Below are positions 1 through 5,052 of a stretch of DNA of 5,052 nucleotides, one piece after another. Made by a program: the position numbers and the translations under genes. The notes beneath the pieces were generated by a model that had not been told where the DNA came from, ran no database searches, and saw only the letters and a program-made list of their open reading frames with translations. Origin of the DNA: an uncultured Leptotrichia sp. (GTDB lineage: Bacteria; Fusobacteriota; Fusobacteriia; Fusobacteriales; Leptotrichiaceae); contig CALIJH010000097.1 of assembly GCA_938017765.1 (NCBI GenBank), positions 1-5,052 of the forward strand. The letters run 5' to 3'. The stretch's first letter is position 1. Each line of letters opens with the position of its first letter.

Positions 1-14
1 TTAAAAAAACTCAT
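1..14 (-). CDS. 5' end of a gene running off the window (about 4 codons)
   Basis: An ATG at 14-12 is followed by codons for Ser-Phe-Phe and then the window ends, so nothing can be said about the product. The start is believable because AAAAGGAG lies at 29-22, seven bases before the ATG, and a good sigma70 promoter (50-78) lies just upstream in the same direction. It is transcribed the same way as all other genes here, beginning 77 bp after the stop of the small exported-protein gene. The reading of only 14 bases makes this a start-site call rather than a gene identification. Confidence 0.6.
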
Positions 15-31
15 TATTTTTCTCCTTTTAT

Positions 32-46
32 ATTAATATAATTAAT
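32..46. repeat. Small AT dyad (ATTAAT-ATA-ATTAAT) near the predicted transcription start
   Basis: ATTAAT at 32-37 and 41-46 flank a 3 bp centre. Because ATTAAT is self-complementary, the element is both a direct and an inverted repeat. It falls around the expected start of transcription from the promoter at 50-78 and before the ribosome binding site of the edge gene. It could be a second operator, but in DNA this AT-rich such a dyad can easily occur by chance. Confidence 0.25.
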
Positions 47-49
47 GTC

Positions 50-78
50 AGTATAGCACAATAATTGTGTAGTTTCAA
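50..78 (-). promoter_or_regulatory. Sigma70-type promoter for the edge gene
   Basis: Read on the minus strand there is a -35 box TTGAAA (78-73), a spacer of exactly 17 bp (72-56) and a -10 box TATACT (55-50). Each box matches the sigma70 consensus at five of six positions. The predicted start of transcription is near 43, giving a leader of about 28 nt that contains the AAAAGGAG site for the ATG at 14. The -35 box starts only 13 bp after the stop codon of the preceding gene. Confidence 0.65.
57..69. promoter_or_regulatory. Palindrome CACAATTATTGTG inside the promoter spacer, probable operator
   Basis: The 13 bp sequence is a perfect 6+1+6 inverted repeat lying wholly between the -35 and -10 boxes of the promoter at 50-78. 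A dimeric regulator bound there would compete with RNA polymerase. A one-base centre makes it unsuitable as an RNA hairpin, so a DNA-binding role is more likely than a terminator. The cognate regulator is not identifiable from this window. Confidence 0.4.
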
Positions 79-91
79 TGATTTTTTACAA

Positions 92-619
92 TTAAAATAT
101 AATTTCATCAGAGTATTCTACATTTACTCCTGTAAATAATCCCATTTGGTCAAAAATCTGTTTTCCTTGAGAACTTACAATCATTTTGTATTTATTAGTT
201 TTTCTATCATATTCATATTTTCCAATAAAAAAGAAATTTTTATTGACATCTATTTGACCGTAAAATCTTAAAACTTCCTTGTCAGGAAGAGGCAATCCAT
301 TGAGATTTTTTCTGTCTACTGATTGTAGAAGTTTGGAATAATCAGTCAATTTTCTATAAAAATCATTTCTAAAATCGTTATTCGTAGTTTTTTCGCCTAT
401 TCCTATCTTTATACCGATGTTCAGATTATAATCACCATTTTCAATAATATAATAAGCCATTCTCAATTCTTCACTATCACAGAAGATCTCATCAGTTTTC
501 TTTTCCTGTTTTATTTTATTAATTACTCTTCCAAGTAAAATATCAGGATTTTTCATAAATTCACAGCTGAAAGAATGAACTCCTAATACTAAAAATGCTG
601 CTAATAATAATTTTTTCAT
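92..619 (-). CDS. Small exported protein of unknown function (175 aa)
   Basis: I do not recognise the family. The N-terminus (MKK, then a hydrophobic run LLLAAFLVLGV and a polar HSFS) is a classic Sec signal peptide, with likely signal peptidase I cleavage after Ser18. A lipoprotein is less likely: Cys19 is preceded by Ser-Phe-Ser, without the usual Leu at -3. The mature part is about 157 residues, charged, with no further membrane segment and only two cysteines (19 and 47), which could pair after export. The C-terminal third is rich in aromatic and beta-prone residues (FYGQIDVNKNFFFIGKYEYD). The start at 619 is chosen over the in-frame ATG at 637 because AGAGGA (630-625) lies five bases before 619, whereas no Shine-Dalgarno precedes 637; that ATG would add only MKKRMK. 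It has its own extended -10 promoter 41 bp upstream of the chosen start. A periplasmic or surface location is inferred. Confidence 0.8.
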   Translation of the reverse strand: MKKLLLAAFLVLGVHSFSCEFMKNPDILLGRVINKIKQEKKTDEIFCDSEELRMAYYIIENGDYNLNIGIKIGIGEKTTNNDFRNDFYRKLTDYSKLLQSVDRKNLNGLPLPDKEVLRFYGQIDVNKNFFFIGKYEYDRKTNKYKMIVSSQGKQIFDQMGLFTGVNVEYSDEIIF

Positions 620-659
620 TTTCATCCTCTTTTTCATAAAATATTTTTCAATTTATATT

Positions 660-668
660 ATTATACCA
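660..668 (-). promoter_or_regulatory. Extended -10 promoter for the exported-protein gene
   Basis: The minus strand reads TGGTATAAT, a perfect extended -10 element (TGnTATAAT), in the 60 bp gap between the DUF218 gene and the chosen start of the exported-protein gene. No good -35 hexamer lies 16-18 bp upstream (the sequence there is ATAAAA-like), which is acceptable for extended -10 promoters. Transcription would start near 652, giving a leader of about 33 nt that includes the AGAGGA site. The in-frame ATG at 637 would lie only some 15 nt from the 5' end, again favouring 619 as the start. Confidence 0.55.
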
Positions 669-677
669 CATATTTCC

Positions 678-709
678 TATTATTTTATACTGTTTTTTAT
701 AAAATAATA
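678..709. repeat. 12 bp perfect AT-only inverted repeat at the 3' end of the DUF218 gene
   Basis: Arms at 678-689 and 698-709 are exactly complementary over 12 bp with an 8 nt loop (690-697). The element covers the last nine codons and the stop codon of the DUF218 gene and also the place where a -35 box of the downstream promoter would sit. As RNA it would form a hairpin, but one made only of A-U pairs and not followed by a U tract, so it is not a standard intrinsic terminator. It may protect the 3' end of the mRNA, act as a weak terminator, be an operator for the next promoter, or be chance. Confidence 0.4.
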
Positions 710-1294
710 TTTAATTATTGATGCAAACTCTCTGAGGTATGATTTCGGTAATGAAATTAAGGGAGTTGGAGCTCCCAGTCCATAAGCCTCATAATTTAGT
801 AAATTTGCAATTTTTTTTGCTCTGTATATATGATAATCGTTTGTAACTATAAGTATTTTAATTTTTTCTTCTTTATTTTTACTTTCATTTTCCTTTATTT
901 TTACCTGACTAAATTTTAAATTTTCTACCGTATTTGTAGATTTATCTTCTTTTATAATTCTATTTTCATCAATTCCGTTTCTAATCAGTTCCCTTTTTAT
1001 GGCTTCCGCTTCAGAAATATTTTCTCCTTTTCCTGTACCTCCCGAAGCTATTACTTTTATATCTCTATGTTTTTTTAAATATTTTGTAGCAGTTTTTATT
1101 CTTTCATTTAAAGAACGGGATGGCTTATCTCCGTATACTCTTCCGCCTAAGATTATAACATAGTCGACCTGTTTATCCGATTGATTTTCAAATCCCGATA
1201 AAATCAGGAATTGAACAAAGATAAACGGGATAAGGAAAACTAAAAAGATATATTTTAAAAACTTTAACATTCTCTTTTTTAGACTATCTTTCAT
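680..1294 (-). CDS. Membrane-anchored DUF218 (YdcF/SanA/ElyC-like) protein
   Basis: 204 aa with a basic N-terminus, one transmembrane segment (about residues 13-33) and then a DUF218 domain to the end. Family signatures are visible in order: DYVIILGGRV (44-53), SRSLNERI (59-66), VIASGGTGKGENISEAEA (81-98), EDKSTNTVENL (116-126), ILIVTNDYHIYRAK (147-160) and the closing REF motif (188-190). The family has a Rossmann-like fold; E. coli members SanA and ElyC affect envelope integrity, vancomycin exclusion and lipid-carrier-dependent polymer synthesis, while YdcF binds S-adenosylmethionine. The biochemical activity is generally unresolved, so no reaction is assigned. The single helix would probably place the domain outside the cytoplasmic membrane. 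The start is supported by GAGGG (1303-1299) four bases before the ATG; the next Met (residue 9) has no properly spaced site. It lies 97 bp after the second ABC gene with no terminator between, so it is probably in the transporter operon. Confidence 0.88.
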   Translation of the reverse strand: MKDSLKKRMLKFLKYIFLVFLIPFIFVQFLILSGFENQSDKQVDYVIILGGRVYGDKPSRSLNERIKTATKYLKKHRDIKVIASGGTGKGENISEAEAIKRELIRNGIDENRIIKEDKSTNTVENLKFSQVKIKENESKNKEEKIKILIVTNDYHIYRAKKIANLLNYEAYGLGAPTPLISLPKSYLREFASIIKYYFIKNSIK

Positions 1295-1299
1295 ATATC

Positions 1300-1336
1300 C
1301 CTCTCTAATTATTTTTCTCTTTATTCCAGTTCAAAT
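1300..1336. repeat. 37 bp direct repeat, copy A (upstream of the DUF218 gene)
   Basis: This segment is identical over 37 bp to 1371-1407, with 34 bp between the copies (period 71 bp). On the minus strand it begins inside a duplicate of the transporter gene's 3' end, encoding the final Phe-Glu-Leu-Glu-stop in the right order, and ends with the AGAGAGG purine run that here serves as the Shine-Dalgarno sequence of the DUF218 gene. Because FELE is the natural-looking end of an ABC exporter (following LYTGG), this copy is probably the derived one in terms of coding origin. Confidence 0.9.
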
Positions 1337-1346
1337 TTAAGAGATT

Positions 1347-1368
1347 TCAGCTTTGCAGTTGTAGCTGA
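1347..1368. other. Small stem-loop in the 34 bp segment between the repeat copies
   Basis: TCAGCT (1347-1352) and AGCTGA (1363-1368) form a 6 bp stem with a 10 nt loop. No U tract follows on the minus strand, so it is not a typical terminator. The 34 bp segment holding it is about 41% G+C, richer than the surrounding intergenic DNA, and would sit in the leader between the transporter and DUF218 genes. Its significance is uncertain. Confidence 0.25.
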
Positions 1369-1370
1369 CG

Positions 1371-1407
1371 CCTCTCTAATTATTTTTCTCTTTATTCCAG
1401 TTCAAAT
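1371..1407. repeat. 37 bp direct repeat, copy B (3' end of the second ABC gene)
   Basis: Identical to 1300-1336. This copy contains the genuine last codons and TAA stop (1394-1392) of the second ABC subunit and the 21 bp that follow it, including an AGAGAGG purine run that here precedes no start codon. The two copies are close enough for replication slippage or recombination to delete one repeat plus the 34 bp spacer. Confidence 0.9.
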
Positions 1408-3281
1408 CCTCCTGTATATAACTGATAATAAGTTCCTTTTTGTTTCAGCAACTCATCATGATTTCCCCTTTCGATTATTCTTCCCTGTTCCAGAACCATT
1501 ATCACGTCTGAATTTCTAATAGTGGAAAGTCTATGAGCTATTACAAATACTGTTCTGCCTTTCATTAGCTTATCCATACCTTTCTGAACTATTTTTTCCG
1601 TTCTCGTATCTATACTCGAAGTTGCTTCGTCAAGTATAAGTACAGGCGGGTCAGCTATGGCAGCTCTTGCTATGGAAAGAAGCTGTCTCTGTCCTTGGGA
1701 AAGATTGGCTCCGCCATTACTTAGATAAGTGTCGTATCCGTTAGGCAAATGTTTGATAAAATGATGAGCATTAGCAAGTTTTGCAGCTGCATGCACTTCT
1801 TCATCAGTGGCGTCAAGTTTTCCATAACGGATATTATCGGCAACTGTACCTGAAAACAGATGTGTATCCTGTAATACTATTCCCAATGATTTTCTTAAGT
1901 CGGATTTATTTATTTTCTGAATATTTATACCGTCATATCTTATTTTCCCGTTCTGTATATCATAAAATCTGTTTATCAGATTTGTAATAGTTGTTTTTCC
2001 TGCTCCTGTAGCTCCTACAAAGGCAATCTTTTCTCCAGGTTTTGCATATAAATTTATATTATGTAATATAATCTTATTTTCATTATATCCAAAATCAACA
2101 TCTTCAAAAACAACATCTCCAAGAAGTCTTTCATATGTTGTACTTCCATCTTCATGAGGATGTTTCCATGCCCATATTCCTGTGTGTCTGTTAACTTCTA
2201 CTATATTTCCTTTATTATCAATTTCAGCATCTACAAGTTTAACGTATCCTTCGTCAAATTCAGGTTTTTCATCAAGGACTTTAAATACTCTGTATGCCCC
2301 TGCTGCTGCCAGCGTAACGGAGTTAATCTGCTGGGCTGTCTGAGATATGGGCTGATTTAGAGTTCTTGTAAACTGTAAAAATGAAGCAAGTCCCCCTAAA
2401 GTAAATCCTCCTATACCTGAAAGGGCAATAAAAGCTCCTATTGAAGCTGTAAGAACAAAATTTATATTTCCAAGATTTCCTATAATCGGGCCTAAAATAT
2501 TTCCGTATTTATTGGCGTTATTGGAACTCTCAAATAATTTTTCATTTAAAATATCAAATTTCTTTTTGGCTTCTTCTTCATAGGAAAACACTTTGACAAC
2601 TTTCAATCCTTCAAGCATTTCTTCGATATATCCGTTCACAACTCCGATATTTTCCTGCTGTTCTTTAAAGTTTGCTCCGCTTTTTGCCGTTATACTTTTC
2701 GTAGTACTCAGCATAATTACTACCATAATCAGTGTAAATATCGTCAGAGGTATATCCAGTATAAACATTGATATAAGTACACTTATAACTGTTATTATTG
2801 ATGATATTATTTGAGCCAGACTTTCAGTTATCATATTACGAAGTGTATCTATATCACTCGAATAAACACTCATTATATCTCCATGGGCATGAGTATCAAA
2901 ATATTTTATCGGAAGTCTTTCCATATGCGAAAACACATCATCTCTAAGCTGTTTTAATGTTCCCTGTGCTGCGACTATCATAAACTTTTCATATAAATAT
3001 GTACATATAATTCCTGCTGAATATATAGCTGTCATTGCTCCTATAATTTTTAGAAGAGGAGCAAAATCGATATTAGGATTTCCTATGTTAGGGGTGATAT
3101 ATCCGTCAATCAGCTGTTTTGTATACATAGTACCTACAACCATGCTTAATGAGCTTAATAATATGAGTATTATGACGGCTATAAACTGAAATTTGTATAA
3201 TTTGAACATATATCCGAGCAGACGGATAAGAGCTTTCAATTCTTTTCCTCTGTTTCTGTTATTATTATCGGTTTTACTCAT
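1392..3281 (-). CDS. Heterodimeric ABC exporter, subunit with intact catalytic residues (LmrD/BmrD/TM288-like)
   Basis: 629 aa; an inner-membrane half-transporter (six-helix type IV exporter domain, about residues 20-330, then an ATPase domain from about 390). The ATPase motifs are complete: Walker A GATGAGKT (423-430), Q-loop Gln471, Walker B VLILDE (547-552) with the catalytic Glu, D-loop SSID (555-558) and switch His583. The signature is LSQGQ (527-531) rather than LSGGQ, as usual for the partner of a degenerate subunit. Pairing with the adjacent gene product should give an ATP-driven exporter of drugs or other amphiphiles; the substrate cannot be read from sequence. An insertion of about 45 residues between the two domains carries a W-A-W-K-H-P-H motif. 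The start at 3281 is preferred because AGGAGG (3295-3290) lies eight bases before it. An in-frame ATG at 3311 would add ten residues (MLLKKKEEIK) and lacks that site. The gene overlaps the preceding one by 8 bp. Its 3' end is duplicated downstream. Confidence 0.94.
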   Translation of the reverse strand: MSKTDNNNRNRGKELKALIRLLGYMFKLYKFQFIAVIILILLSSLSMVVGTMYTKQLIDGYITPNIGNPNIDFAPLLKIIGAMTAIYSAGIICTYLYEKFMIVAAQGTLKQLRDDVFSHMERLPIKYFDTHAHGDIMSVYSSDIDTLRNMITESLAQIISSIITVISVLISMFILDIPLTIFTLIMVVIMLSTTKSITAKSGANFKEQQENIGVVNGYIEEMLEGLKVVKVFSYEEEAKKKFDILNEKLFESSNNANKYGNILGPIIGNLGNINFVLTASIGAFIALSGIGGFTLGGLASFLQFTRTLNQPISQTAQQINSVTLAAAGAYRVFKVLDEKPEFDEGYVKLVDAEIDNKGNIVEVNRHTGIWAWKHPHEDGSTTYERLLGDVVFEDVDFGYNENKIILHNINLYAKPGEKIAFVGATGAGKTTITNLINRFYDIQNGKIRYDGINIQKINKSDLRKSLGIVLQDTHLFSGTVADNIRYGKLDATDEEVHAAAKLANAHHFIKHLPNGYDTYLSNGGANLSQGQRQLLSIARAAIADPPVLILDEATSSIDTRTEKIVQKGMDKLMKGRTVFVIAHRLSTIRNSDVIMVLEQGRIIERGNHDELLKQKGTYYQLYTGGFELE

Positions 3282-5007
3282 CTTTATTTCCTCCTTCTTC
3301 TTGAGAAGCATGGACTTCCTTGTAAATACTGTTTGAAATTATAAGTTCTTCATGGACACCGATCCCCGTTATTTTACCGTCATCAAGAACGATTATTTTA
3401 TCTGCGTCTTTTATAGATGAAATCCTTTGGGCAATAATAATCTTTGTAATATCAGGTATTTCGTTTTTAAAAGCTTCTCTTATAAGTTTATCCGTCTTTG
3501 TATCCACAGCACTTGTCGAATCATCCAAAATCAATATTTTAGGGTCTTTAAGTAAAGCTCTCGCTATACATAGACGTTGTTTTTGTCCTCCTGAAACATT
3601 TGACCCTCCTTGCTCTATATAAGTATCATATTTATCAGGAAATTTTTGTATAAATTCATCTGCTTGAGCTAATTTACAGGCACGTATCATTTCTTCTTCA
3701 GTAGCATTTTTATTCCCCCACATAAGATTTTCTTTTATTGTTCCTGAAAAAAGTATGTTTTTCTGCAATACCATAGCTACATTTTTTCTGAGAGTTTCTA
3801 TATCATAGTTTTTTACATTTACTCCGCCGACCCTGACTTCTCCTCCAAGTACATCATACAATCTCGGAATAAGCTGAACAAGAGCTGACTTGGCACTTCC
3901 GGTTCCCCCTATAATTCCTATTGTTTCTCCCTGATTGATTTTTAGATTGATATTTTCCAAATTTAAAACTTCGGGATTATTGCTGTAACTAAAATTCACA
4001 TTTTCAAAAGAAATTGAACCGTCTTTTACTTCATATACAGGATTTTCGGGATTTTTTATACTTGGCTCTTCATCCAGAACTTCTACTATCCGCTCTCCTG
4101 ACGCTCTCGAAAGAGTTATCGTTACCAAAACCATTGCAAACATCAAAAGGCTCATAAGAATATTTGCCGTGTATGAAAATAAGCTCATCAGCTGTCCTGT
4201 AGTAAGGTTGCCGATTACAATCATTTTAGCTCCAAGCCATGAAAGAAGTACAATACAGGAATACATGCAGAACTGCATTGCGGGTGCTACAAATATTATG
4301 ATTTTTTCTCCTTTTAACATTGTATTTTTCAATGTATCTGTAGATTTTTTAAATTTATTAATCTCATAATCTTCTCTTACATAGGCTTTTACAACTCTTA
4401 CTCCATTTATATTTTCCTGGAGATCCGAATTTATTCTGTCGTATTTTTTCATAGCTCTCGTAAAAATCGGATGAACTAAGAATATAATCACTGCCATTAC
4501 TATTCCCAGTATTAAAATTGCTCCAAGGAATATTGTTGACAATTCGGGACTTATATAGACAGTCATCAATGTCGCGAATATAAGCATTAACGGAGCTCTT
4601 ACCAGAAGTCTCAGTATCATCTGATAGGAATTTTGTATATTTGCAATATCTGTCGTAAATCTTGTTATAAGTCCTGCGGTTGAGAATTTATCTATGTTTG
4701 TAAAAGAGAAATTCTGTATTTTGTAAAATACGGCTTTTCTTATGTTTTTTGCAAATCCTGCCGACGCTCTTGCCGCATTTCTTCCCGCTGCAAATCCTGC
4801 CGAAAGGGAAAACATAGCCATTATTAAAGTTATAAATCCTATAAAATATATATGCTGAAGATTTCCTTTATTAAGTCCGTCATCTATTATTGAAGCCATT
4901 AAAAATGGTATCAGTATTTCCAACAATACTTCCAATGCAATAAATATAGGAGATAAAATAGATGGCTTTTTGTATTCTCTTATATATACCAATAATTTTT
5001 TTATCAT
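3274..5007 (-). CDS. Heterodimeric ABC exporter, degenerate-site subunit (LmrC/BmrC/TM287-like)
   Basis: 577 aa, the usual length for an ABC half-exporter: six membrane helices within about residues 15-300, then an ATPase domain (about 330-565). Motifs are Walker A GGTGSAKS (367-374), Q-loop Gln415, signature VSGGQ (471-475), Walker B ILILDD (491-496), D-loop SAVD (499-502) and switch position Gln527. Three positions depart from consensus: Ala372 for the last Gly of Walker A, Asp496 for the catalytic Glu, and Gln527 for the switch His. This marks it as the non-hydrolysing or slow side of a heterodimeric exporter such as LmrCD, BmrCD, EfrAB or TM287/288. Its own VSGGQ completes the active site of the partner. 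The start is supported by AAGGAA (5020-5015), seven bases before the ATG. Its stop overlaps the start of the partner (ATGAGTAA), and the last codons (Glu-Glu-Gly-Gly-Asn) contain the partner's ribosome binding site. The substrate is unknown. Confidence 0.94.
   Translation of the reverse strand: MIKKLLVYIREYKKPSILSPIFIALEVLLEILIPFLMASIIDDGLNKGNLQHIYFIGFITLIMAMFSLSAGFAAGRNAARASAGFAKNIRKAVFYKIQNFSFTNIDKFSTAGLITRFTTDIANIQNSYQMILRLLVRAPLMLIFATLMTVYISPELSTIFLGAILILGIVMAVIIFLVHPIFTRAMKKYDRINSDLQENINGVRVVKAYVREDYEINKFKKSTDTLKNTMLKGEKIIIFVAPAMQFCMYSCIVLLSWLGAKMIVIGNLTTGQLMSLFSYTANILMSLLMFAMVLVTITLSRASGERIVEVLDEEPSIKNPENPVYEVKDGSISFENVNFSYSNNPEVLNLENINLKINQGETIGIIGGTGSAKSALVQLIPRLYDVLGGEVRVGGVNVKNYDIETLRKNVAMVLQKNILFSGTIKENLMWGNKNATEEEMIRACKLAQADEFIQKFPDKYDTYIEQGGSNVSGGQKQRLCIARALLKDPKILILDDSTSAVDTKTDKLIREAFKNEIPDITKIIIAQRISSIKDADKIIVLDDGKITGIGVHEELIISNSIYKEVHASQEEGGNKDE
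3290..3295 (-). promoter_or_regulatory. Strong Shine-Dalgarno AGGAGG deciding the start of the second ABC gene
   Basis: A perfect AGGAGG inside the last codons of the first ABC gene, eight bases before the ATG at 3281. That ATG overlaps the upstream stop codon, so terminating ribosomes would be placed directly at the new start. This arrangement favours equal synthesis of the two subunits and argues against the longer reading from 3311, whose start lies upstream of this site. Confidence 0.85.
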
Positions 5008-5022
5008 TTAAACTTTCCTTTC

Positions 5023-5052
5023 TTACTTAAAATTAAAGGCTTTCTCAAAATA
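5023..5052 (-). CDS. Possible 3' end of an upstream gene
   Basis: From the window edge one minus-strand frame reads Tyr-Phe-Glu-Lys-Ala-Phe-Asn-Phe-Lys-TAA, ending 15 bp before the ATG of the first ABC gene, a spacing typical of an operon. The ABC gene's ribosome binding site falls in the 15 bp gap, and no promoter is visible in these 45 bases. Nine codons are too few to identify a gene, and an open frame of this length is common by chance. In related operons a regulator gene (often MarR-type) sits here, but nothing in the sequence shows that. Confidence 0.3.
   Translation of the reverse strand, partial: YFEKAFNFK

Noticed and set aside
1..91. Terminator downstream of the exported-protein gene
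   Set aside because: The only strong dyad (57-69) has a one-base centre and no following U tract, and it sits in a promoter spacer.
560..619. Lipoprotein signal on the exported protein
   Set aside because: A Cys follows the hydrophobic stretch, but the residues before it (Ser-Phe-Ser) lack the Leu at -3 expected of a lipobox, so signal peptidase I cleavage is more likely.
620..637. Upstream ATG (637) as start of the exported protein
   Set aside because: No Shine-Dalgarno sequence precedes it, and the good AGAGGA site lies downstream of it, spaced for the ATG at 619, which also gives a cleaner signal peptide.
1347..1368. Intrinsic terminator after the transporter operon
   Set aside because: The stem is only 6 bp with a 10 nt loop and there is no U tract after it on the transcribed strand.
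1295..1391. Separate promoter for the DUF218 gene
   Set aside because: A TTGAAC box is present in the repeat, but the sequence 17 bp downstream (TAATTA) is a poor -10 box.
1781..1987. Plus-strand open frame of 68 codons
   Set aside because: It lies wholly opposite the ATPase domain of the second ABC gene, has no plausible ribosome binding context or protein-like composition, and is a shadow of that gene.
2154..2360. Plus-strand open frame of 68 codons
   Set aside because: Antisense to the linker region of the second ABC gene; Cys/Phe/Tyr-rich translation typical of a shadow frame.
2593..2814. Plus-strand open frame of 73 codons with a hydrophobic translation
   Set aside because: Antisense to the membrane domain of the second ABC gene; its Ile/Val-rich sequence simply mirrors the codons of that domain.
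3282..3311. Upstream ATG (3311) as start of the second ABC subunit
   Set aside because: The perfect AGGAGG at 3295-3290 lies inside this extension and is spaced for the ATG at 3281; the extra residues just translate the ribosome binding site.
4169..4369. Plus-strand open frame of 66 codons
   Set aside because: Antisense to the membrane domain of the first ABC gene, without supporting signals.

Overview
The window reads as AT-rich bacterial DNA (roughly 30% G+C by eye) with every supportable gene on the minus strand, so transcription runs from high to low coordinates. AT-rich codon use, strong purine-rich Shine-Dalgarno sequences, and an export signal of the form MKKLLLAAFLVLG suggest a fusobacterium, perhaps a Leptotrichia relative. 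A low-GC Firmicute cannot be excluded. This is inference from style; there is no marker gene.

Layout in order of transcription: (1) 5052-5023, a possible last few codons of an upstream gene. (2) 5007-3274 and (3) 3281-1392, two ABC half-transporters that overlap by 8 bp and are surely translationally coupled. Together they make a heterodimeric type IV ABC exporter of the LmrCD/BmrCD/EfrAB/TM287-288 kind. The first subunit carries the degenerate ATP-site residues (Asp for the catalytic Glu, Gln for the switch His) and the second carries the intact ones. (4) 1294-680, a membrane-anchored DUF218 (YdcF/SanA/ElyC-like) protein. The 97 bp gap before it contains a 37 bp perfect direct repeat that duplicates the 3' end of the transporter gene plus the following ribosome binding site region. 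(5) 619-92, a small exported protein of unknown function with its own extended -10 promoter. (6) 14-1, the first codons of another gene that runs out of the window, with a well-formed sigma70 promoter whose spacer is filled by a 13 bp palindrome.

The two transporter genes are one operon, and the DUF218 gene is probably its third member because no terminator or good promoter separates them. The small exported protein and the edge gene look like separate transcription units, though readthrough is likely because no intrinsic terminator is visible. The likely common theme is the cell envelope: efflux of drugs or amphiphiles, a DUF218 envelope protein and an exported protein. That link is inference. 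I found no mobile element, CRISPR array, tRNA or rRNA, and no clear candidate for a wholly new system. The most noteworthy items are the intergenic duplication, the promoter-spacer palindrome, the Trp/His-rich linker insertion in the second ABC subunit and the unassigned exported protein.
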